From assembly GCA_044870295.1 (NCBI GenBank), contig JBIOYQ010000173.1, forward strand, positions 1 to 11,008: DNA of 11,008 bases, written 5' to 3'. The position numbers and the translations under genes were made by a program. Of the stretch, positions 6,562 to 11,008 are shown one piece after another; positions within the stretch are counted from its first letter, which is position 1, and each line of letters opens with the position of its first letter. This DNA is from AC-52 sp044870295 (GTDB taxonomy: Bacteria; Actinomycetota; UBA4738). Under the pieces are notes generated by a model that was not told the DNA's origin, made no database searches, and saw nothing but the letters and a program-made list of their open reading frames with translations.

Positions 6562-7794
6562 CTGGAAGCGGACGTCCTGGTCGTCGGGGCGGGCCCGGGG
6601 GGCTCGTCTGCGGCGTATCACCTGGCCAGGCACGGGATCGACGTGCTGATGGTCGACAAGTCGACCTTCCCTCGGGAGAAGGTCTGCGGCGACGGGCTCA
6701 CCCCCTACGGCGTGCGCGCCCTCCAACGCATGGGTGTGGATCCGACCGATGCCGGATTCACGCGGGTCGACGGGCTCCGAACCTACGGGGTGGACGGCGT
6801 GGTCATCGACCTGCCCTGGCCGAAGCTGCGACGGTTCCCCGCCCTCGGCGTGGTGCGGACCCGATATGACCTGGACGACCTCCTGGCGAAACGGGCCCAG
6901 GACGCCGGGGCCCGCTTCCTCCAGGGGACCGAGGCGGCCCGCCCGGTGATGGACGGCAGGTGGGTGTCGGGGGCCGTGGTGACCCAGGACGGGCGCGAGC
7001 AGGAGGTCCGGGCTCGGTTCGTGGTGGCCGCCGACGGGGCGTCCAGCCGGTTCGGCGTGCAGGCCGGGGTCCGACGCGACGAGTCGCGGCCCATGGGCAT
7101 CGCCGCCCGGCGCTACTACCGCATCCCGCGACGTATGGAGCCGGTCCTCGAGGCCTACGTCAACCTGCCCGACGAACCCACCGGCGGTGTGATGGCCGGC
7201 TACGGCTGGATCTTCCCGCTCGGTGACGGCGTGGTGAATGTGGGGGCCGGCCTGCTCAACACCTTCACGCGGTTCAAGGAGATCTCGGCGCGGAAGCTGA
7301 TGGACACGTTCGTCGGCATGCTGCCGGCCGAATGGGGCGTCACGGAAGAGAACGCCATCAGTCCCATCCTGTCGGGCCCCATTCCCATGGGGATGAACCG
7401 CCAGCCCCTGGCCGTGCCCGGCATGCTGCTGGTGGGCGACGCGGGCGGCCTCACCAACCCGTTCAACGGCGAGGGGATCGCCTACGCCATCGAGACGGGA
7501 GAGCTGGCCGCCGAGCTGATCTCGGACTCGCTGGAACGAGACCGGCCGGCCATCGCCCACCTGTACCCGGTGCTCCTGCGGGAGCGCTATGGCCGCTACT
7601 ACTTCCTGGGCCGGCAGTGGGTGCGCATGATCGGCCATCCCAGGTTCATGCGGTTCGCGGTCCAGCACGGCTTTCCTCGAGCCAGCCTGATGCGGTTCGC
7701 GCTGACGTTCATGGCGAACCTGACTGACGGGAAGGACGGCGGGACGAAGGACAAGGTGATGCGGGCGATGCTGGCGCTGGCTCCGGAGCGGTAG
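6562..7794 (+). CDS. menJ: Geranylgeranyl reductase family flavoprotein, probable menaquinone reductase (MenJ-like)
   Basis: This FAD-dependent reductase of about 410 residues saturates isoprenoid double bonds. Next to nuo in a probable actinobacterium, the likely substrate is one isoprene unit of menaquinone, as for mycobacterial MenJ. Numbering from codon 6562, the FAD-binding GAGPGG is at residues 9-14, a conserved CGDG at 42-45, the family motif YxWxFP-x8-GxG (YGWIFP from Tyr214, GAG at 228-230), and the second FAD motif GDAGG at 292-296 with NPFNGEG after it. The 5' end is odd. The frame has a TAG at 6523-6525 and no ATG, GTG or TTG until GTG 6643, which lies beyond the FAD motif. Possible starts are CTG 6562 (AGAAGG about 11 bases upstream) or a lost ATG at the AAG codon 6547, which has GGGGAG seven bases before it. 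Family and extent are sure; the exact start and the substrate are not. nuoA follows after 11 bp. Confidence 0.9.
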   Translation: MEADVLVVGAGPGGSSAAYHLARHGIDVLMVDKSTFPREKVCGDGLTPYGVRALQRMGVDPTDAGFTRVDGLRTYGVDGVVIDLPWPKLRRFPALGVVRTRYDLDDLLAKRAQDAGARFLQGTEAARPVMDGRWVSGAVVTQDGREQEVRARFVVAADGASSRFGVQAGVRRDESRPMGIAARRYYRIPRRMEPVLEAYVNLPDEPTGGVMAGYGWIFPLGDGVVNVGAGLLNTFTRFKEISARKLMDTFVGMLPAEWGVTEENAISPILSGPIPMGMNRQPLAVPGMLLVGDAGGLTNPFNGEGIAYAIETGELAAELISDSLERDRPAIAHLYPVLLRERYGRYYFLGRQWVRMIGHPRFMRFAVQHGFPRASLMRFALTFMANLTDGKDGGTKDKVMRAMLALAPER

Positions 7795-7805
7795 GGGGCG
7801 GCGGG

Positions 7806-8276
7806 ATGGACACCGGGTTCGTCCCCATCCTCATCCTCGGGGCGCTGGCCGGCCTGTTCGCCATCCTGTCGCTCCTGGCCTCCGCGTTCGTCCGGCCCCG
7901 CCGCTACGTCCCGGCGAAGCTCACGCCCTACGAGAGCGGCATCGATCCCATCAGACTGCCGAAGGCCGAACGCTTTCCGGTGAAGTTCTACGTGGTGGCC
8001 ATGCTCTTCATCGTTTTCGACATCGAGGCGATCTTCCTCTACCCGTGGGCGGTGGCGTTCCGATCGCTCGGCATGTTCGGCCTGGTCGAGATGATCGTGT
8101 TCATCGGGCTGGTGTTCGCCGCCTACCTCTACATCCGAGCGAAGGGCGGCCTCGAGTGGGAAGGGCCCGTGGTCCGTGGTGGGCGGGCGGCCGGGCACGT
8201 CGACCTGCCCCCGACCGTTGAGCGGACTCCCGGAGACGAGCCGGGGCACGTCCTCGCCCCGCCGGAGAGGGTCTGA
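7806..8276 (+). CDS. nuoA: NADH-quinone oxidoreductase subunit A
   Basis: This 156-residue membrane subunit of complex I lies at the junction of the peripheral and membrane arms near the quinone site. Three helices are visible, at about residues 6-28, 58-80 and 88-110. The family signatures are present: YESGIDP in the first loop (which lines the quinone-site entrance) and FYVVAMLFIVFDIEAIFLYPWAV in the second helix, with the conserved Asp and Glu of FDIE. A hydrophilic tail of about 35 residues after the last helix makes it longer than the usual 115-130. The ATG at 7806 lies 11 bp after the reductase stop, behind a G-rich stretch (GGGGGCGG) that can serve as ribosome-binding site. It is the first complex I gene of the operon. 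Confidence 0.97.
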   Translation: MDTGFVPILILGALAGLFAILSLLASAFVRPRRYVPAKLTPYESGIDPIRLPKAERFPVKFYVVAMLFIVFDIEAIFLYPWAVAFRSLGMFGLVEMIVFIGLVFAAYLYIRAKGGLEWEGPVVRGGRAAGHVDLPPTVERTPGDEPGHVLAPPERV

Positions 8277-8279
8277 TCG

Positions 8280-8801
8280 ATGCCGGTGCAGCGGCTCCCC
8301 GGTGTCCACACGGGCCGTTCCGAGCTGGACGTCGAGGAGGAAGCTCGTCGCGGGCTCCTGCTCACCACTCTGGGGAAGGCCGTGGCGTGGGCGCGCAAGA
8401 ACTCGATGTGGCCGGCGACGTTCGGTCTGGCCTGCTGTGCCATCGAGATGATGGCCACGGGGGCCGCGGAGTACGACCTGGCCCGCTGGGGCATGGAGAT
8501 CTTCCGGGCCTCTCCGCGGCAAGCCGACCTGATGATCGTGGCCGGCCGCGTCTCGCAGAAGATGGGCCCGGTGCTGCGGCGCGTGTACGACCAGATGCCC
8601 GAGCCCAAGTGGGTCATCTCGATGGGCGTGTGCGCGTCCACCGGCGGCATGTTCAACAACTACGGGCTGATCCAGGGCGTGGACACGATCGTCCCGGTCG
8701 ACATCTATGTGCCGGGATGTCCGCCGCGGCCGGAGATGCTCATGTACGGGATCCTGCGGCTGCACGCCAAGGTCCAGAACGAGGCCAGGTCGCTGCGATG
8801 A
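8280..8801 (+). CDS. nuoB: NADH-quinone oxidoreductase subunit B (N2 cluster subunit)
   Basis: This 173-residue soluble subunit carries the terminal [4Fe-4S] cluster N2, which passes electrons to the quinone. All four ligands are present: the adjacent pair Cys52-Cys53 (GLACCAIEMM), Cys118 (MGVCASTGGMFNNY) and Cys147 (YVPGCPPRPE). The stretch FRASPRQADLMIVAGRVSQKM is also typical of the family. Length is normal. The ATG at 8280 has GGAGAGG at 8264-8270 in the end of nuoA, nine bases upstream. Its last codons overlap the nuoC start as ATGA, which indicates translational coupling. Confidence 0.98.
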   Translation: MPVQRLPGVHTGRSELDVEEEARRGLLLTTLGKAVAWARKNSMWPATFGLACCAIEMMATGAAEYDLARWGMEIFRASPRQADLMIVAGRVSQKMGPVLRRVYDQMPEPKWVISMGVCASTGGMFNNYGLIQGVDTIVPVDIYVPGCPPRPEMLMYGILRLHAKVQNEARSLR

Positions 8802-9305
8802 CGCCGTCCAAGCTGGCCCAGCGGCTCCGCGAGCGCTTCCCCGAGGTGCTCGAAGCTCGCGGCGAGGTCACCGTGACGGTCGCGCCCGAGGAGCTCCTGG
8901 GGACGCTGGCCTACCTACGAGATCAGGACGACCTCCAGCTCGGGTTCCTCTGCGACGTCACCTGCACCGACTGGCCGAGCCTCGACCCTCGGTTCTGGCT
9001 CGCGTATCACCTCCTGTCGATGAGCCGACGGCACCGAGTGCGGGTGAAGGTGGGCCTGCCCCCGTCCCCCCGACCCCCCTCACGTCCCCAGCGTCACACC
9101 CGCCTTCCCCACCGCGAACTGGCTCGAGCGCGAGGTGTTCGATTTCTTCGGCGTCGTGTTCGACGACCACCCCGACCTGCGGCGCATCGAGATGCCCGAG
9201 GACTGGGTGGGCCATCCACTGCGCAAGGACCACCCGCTGGCCGGCGTCAACACCCAGTACAAGGGCGGCGCGTTCATCCCGCCGCCCGACCAGAGGGGAG
9301 CGTGA
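8798..9305 (+). CDS. nuoC: NADH-quinone oxidoreductase subunit C, interrupted by a +1 base frameshift
   Basis: NuoC is a 30-kDa-family subunit in the quinone-binding part of complex I. Translation from ATG 8798 (overlapping the nuoB stop) gives a normal N-terminal half, including FLCDVTCTDWP and a strand ending VRVKVGLPPSP. After about 9071 that frame turns to Arg/Pro-rich nonsense. The true C-terminal half continues in the frame one base later: TPAFPTANWLEREVFDFFG, HPDLRRIEMPEDW, HPLRKDHPL and YKGGAFIPPPDQRG, stopping with TGA at 9303-9305. Removing one C from the run at 9066-9071 restores a smooth protein of 168 residues, a normal small NuoC. A sequencing or assembly error in C-rich DNA is most likely. 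A true mutation would probably break complex I, and ribosomal slippage on CCC-C is possible. The unshifted frame runs on into nuoD, which can mislead gene callers into a false NuoCD fusion. Confidence 0.88.
9292..9300 (+). promoter_or_regulatory. Ribosome-binding site deciding the nuoD start
   Basis: AGAGGGGAG within the last nuoC codons lies seven bases before GTG 9308, an ideal distance. The earlier in-frame GTG at 9302 is only one base away and so less likely, although it overlaps the nuoC stop. Confidence 0.6.
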
Positions 9306-9307
9306 CG

Positions 9308-10540
9308 GTGGGGGACGTGAGCCTGCGTCAGGAGACCATGGTCATCAACATGGGGCCGCAGCACCCCTCCACGCACGGCGTGCTGCGCATGGTCCTGGCC
9401 CTGGACGGTGAGTACGTCGTCGGCTGCCGCCCCGTCCTCGGCTACCTGCACACCGGGATCGAGAAGAACACCGAGTACCGGACGTGGCAGCAGGGCGTCA
9501 CGTTCGTCACCCGGGCCGACTATCTGTCACCGCTCTTCAACGAAACGGCCTACTGCCTGGCGGTCGAGCGGCTGCTGGGGATCGAGGCGCCGCCCCGCGC
9601 GCAGGTCATCCGGGTCATGGTGATGGAGCTGAACCGGATCGCCTCGCACCTGGTGTGGCTGGCCACCACCGGGCTGGAGCTGGGGGCGATCTCGATGATG
9701 CTGTACGGCCTGCGCGAACGCGAGGAGATCCTCCGGATCTTCGAGATGGTCACCGGCCTGCGCCTGAACCACGCGTACGTACGGGTGGGGGGCTTGGTCA
9801 TGGATCTCCCGGACGGTGCCGTCGAGCGCATCCGGGCGTTCCTGGATCTCATGCCCGGACGGATCCACGAGTACGAGGAGCTGCTGTCGGGCAACCCCAT
9901 CTGGCGCCAGCGGACGGTCGGGATCGGTCCCGTCCCGCCGGAGGAGATGCTCTCCCTCGGGGTCACGGGACCCATGCTCCGAGCCGCCGGAGTGTCGTGG
10001 GATCTCCGCAAGGACATGCCGTACTGCGGCTACGAGACCTACGACTTCGACGTTCCGCTGCGTGAGGCCGGGGACTGCTACGCCCGATACGAGGTGCGGG
10101 TGGAGGAGATGCGCCAGTCCCTGCGCATCGTCCGGCAGTGCTTGGATCGGTTGGAGCCCGGGCCGGTCATGGTCGAGGACCCCAAGGTGCGATGGCCGGC
10201 CGAGCTGGCGGTGGGACCGGACGGCATCGGCAACTCCATGGAGTACGTGCACCACATCATGGAGGAGTCGATGGAGGCGCTCATCAACCACTTCAAGATC
10301 GTGACGCAGGGGTTCAAGGTGCCCGCCGGCGAGGTGTACCAGGCCGTGGAATCCCCGCGCGGCGAGTTGGGCCTCTACGTGGTGTCGTCCGGCGCGAACC
10401 GTCCGTACCGGGTCCACATCCGCGGGCCCTCGTTCGTGAACCTCCAGCTGGTCCCGACCATGGTCGAAGGCAACCTGGTCGCCGACGTGATCGCGTGCGT
10501 CGCCAGCGTGGACCCCGTCATGGGAGACGCCGACCGATGA
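9308..10540 (+). CDS. nuoD: NADH-quinone oxidoreductase subunit D (49-kDa family)
   Basis: This 410-residue peripheral-arm subunit forms the quinone-reduction cavity with NuoB. It is related to the large subunit of [NiFe] hydrogenases but lacks the metal site. The N-terminal MGPQHPSTHGVLRM carries the conserved quinone-site His, and the conserved Tyr follows in FVTRADYLSP. Other signatures are GYLHTGIEKNTEYRT, MELNRIASHLVWL, DLRKDMPYCGYETYDF and the C-terminal SVDPVMGDADR. Length is normal for a stand-alone NuoD. The start is GTG 9308, supported by a strong ribosome-binding site; GTG 9302 is the alternative. The reading frame is open far upstream only because nuoC is frameshifted. The stop overlaps the nuoE ATG as ATGA. 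Confidence 0.97.
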   Translation: MGDVSLRQETMVINMGPQHPSTHGVLRMVLALDGEYVVGCRPVLGYLHTGIEKNTEYRTWQQGVTFVTRADYLSPLFNETAYCLAVERLLGIEAPPRAQVIRVMVMELNRIASHLVWLATTGLELGAISMMLYGLREREEILRIFEMVTGLRLNHAYVRVGGLVMDLPDGAVERIRAFLDLMPGRIHEYEELLSGNPIWRQRTVGIGPVPPEEMLSLGVTGPMLRAAGVSWDLRKDMPYCGYETYDFDVPLREAGDCYARYEVRVEEMRQSLRIVRQCLDRLEPGPVMVEDPKVRWPAELAVGPDGIGNSMEYVHHIMEESMEALINHFKIVTQGFKVPAGEVYQAVESPRGELGLYVVSSGANRPYRVHIRGPSFVNLQLVPTMVEGNLVADVIACVASVDPVMGDADR

Positions 10541-11008
10541 CCGTCGTCGGGGACGTCGAGGGGCCGGTGCTGTCGGATGACGCCCGCCATGCTGCCGAAC
10601 AGATCATCGGGAAGTACCCGACACGACGATCGGCGTTGGTCCCGCTGCTCTACCTCGTGCAGTCCGAGGTGGGCTGGGTCCCACGCCAGGGCATGCGCGA
10701 GGTCGCGGAGCTCCTGAGCCTCACCACGGCGGAGGTCGAAGCCGTCGCCACCTTCTACACGATGCTGAAGCTCCATCCCTGCGGGCGGTACGTGCTCTCC
10801 ATCTGCACGAACCCGTCCTGCTCGCTGCTCGGCGGACGGGCCCTCTACGAGCGGGCCCGGGAGCTGCTGGGTGAGGGGGCCGAGCAGATGACGGATGACG
10901 GCGCGTTCACGCTGGAGGAGGAGGAGTGCCTCGCCGCGTGCGACGGGGCGCCGGTCGTGGCAGTGAACTACATCTACTACGACCGGGTCACCGACGAAGG
11001 GCTCGACG
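10537..11008 (+). CDS. nuoE: NADH-quinone oxidoreductase subunit E (24-kDa, [2Fe-2S]), 3'-truncated by the window
   Basis: The window holds 157 residues of this thioredoxin-like subunit of the NADH dehydrogenase module, which carries the N1a [2Fe-2S] cluster beside the FMN subunit NuoF. The four ligands are Cys90 and Cys95 (CTNPSC) and Cys131 and Cys135 (CLAAC), the standard Cx4C and Cx3C spacing. The N-terminal helical region includes YPTRRSALVPLLYLVQ and the family stretch VEAVATFYTMLKLHPCG. The ATG at 10537 overlaps the nuoD stop. The frame is still open at the right edge, after YYDRVTDEGLD, so the end of the gene and presumably nuoF lie beyond. Confidence 0.96.
   Translation, partial: MTVVGDVEGPVLSDDARHAAEQIIGKYPTRRSALVPLLYLVQSEVGWVPRQGMREVAELLSLTTAEVEAVATFYTMLKLHPCGRYVLSICTNPSCSLLGGRALYERARELLGEGAEQMTDDGAFTLEEEECLAACDGAPVVAVNYIYYDRVTDEGLD

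Noticed and set aside
6643..7794. The first standard start codon (GTG) as start of the reductase
   Set aside because: It would remove the FAD-binding GAGPGG and the first strand of the fold, although in-frame upstream sequence encodes both perfectly.
7599..8765. A 388-codon minus-strand open frame opposite nuoA and nuoB
   Set aside because: Its translation is low-complexity (Arg, His, Asp and Gly rich) with no recognisable motif, as expected opposite high-GC coding DNA. Similar long antisense frames opposite ctaD, ctaE, ctaG and nuoD were rejected for the same reason.
8387..10540. A long open frame that reads as a NuoC-NuoD fusion
   Set aside because: The middle part is Arg/Pro-rich nonsense where the C-terminal half of NuoC is encoded in another frame. 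nuoC has its own stop at 9303-9305 and nuoD has its own ribosome-binding site and start. The fusion is a product of the nuoC frameshift.

Overview
The window is a high-GC, gene-dense piece of an aerobic bacterial chromosome, most probably from Actinomycetota. The phylum call rests on the high-GC codon usage, the caa3-type cytochrome oxidase cluster with a ctaG assembly gene, and a geranylgeranyl-reductase-type (menaquinone-reducing) flavoprotein placed directly before nuoA, an order I recall from actinobacteria. I cannot name a genus. No mobile element, tRNA, rRNA or CRISPR array was seen.

Positions 1-5331 hold a terminal oxidase operon on the + strand. It contains the 3' end of ctaC/coxB (CuA domain fused to a cytochrome c domain), ctaD/coxA, ctaE/coxC, a subunit IV gene, ctaG, and a membrane-anchored protein with two tandem cupredoxin domains. 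Gaps between genes are 1-19 bp. The last gene ends in a hairpin and overlaps, tail to tail, a minus-strand gene.

Positions 5315-6424 hold two accessory genes transcribed divergently from a short shared promoter region. One is a minus-strand membrane protein with a PH-like C-terminal domain. The other is a plus-strand split-barrel flavin/F420-binding protein of the pyridoxamine 5'-phosphate oxidase superfamily.

Positions 6425-11008 hold a second respiratory operon: a menJ-like reductase followed by nuoA, nuoB, nuoC, nuoD and the start of nuoE (complex I). A perfect 18-bp palindrome upstream of it matches the Rex redox-sensor operator consensus and sits at the predicted transcription start. 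This suggests NADH/NAD+ control of the operon. Two coding anomalies need checking. The menJ-like gene has no ATG, GTG or TTG start ahead of its FAD-binding motif. nuoC carries a one-base frameshift in a run of C's, which makes an artificial continuous nuoC-nuoD reading frame.

Taken together, the genes describe the two ends of an aerobic chain: complex I feeding electrons into a menaquinone pool that MenJ partly saturates, and a caa3 oxidase reducing O2. The tandem cupredoxin protein is the least explained component.
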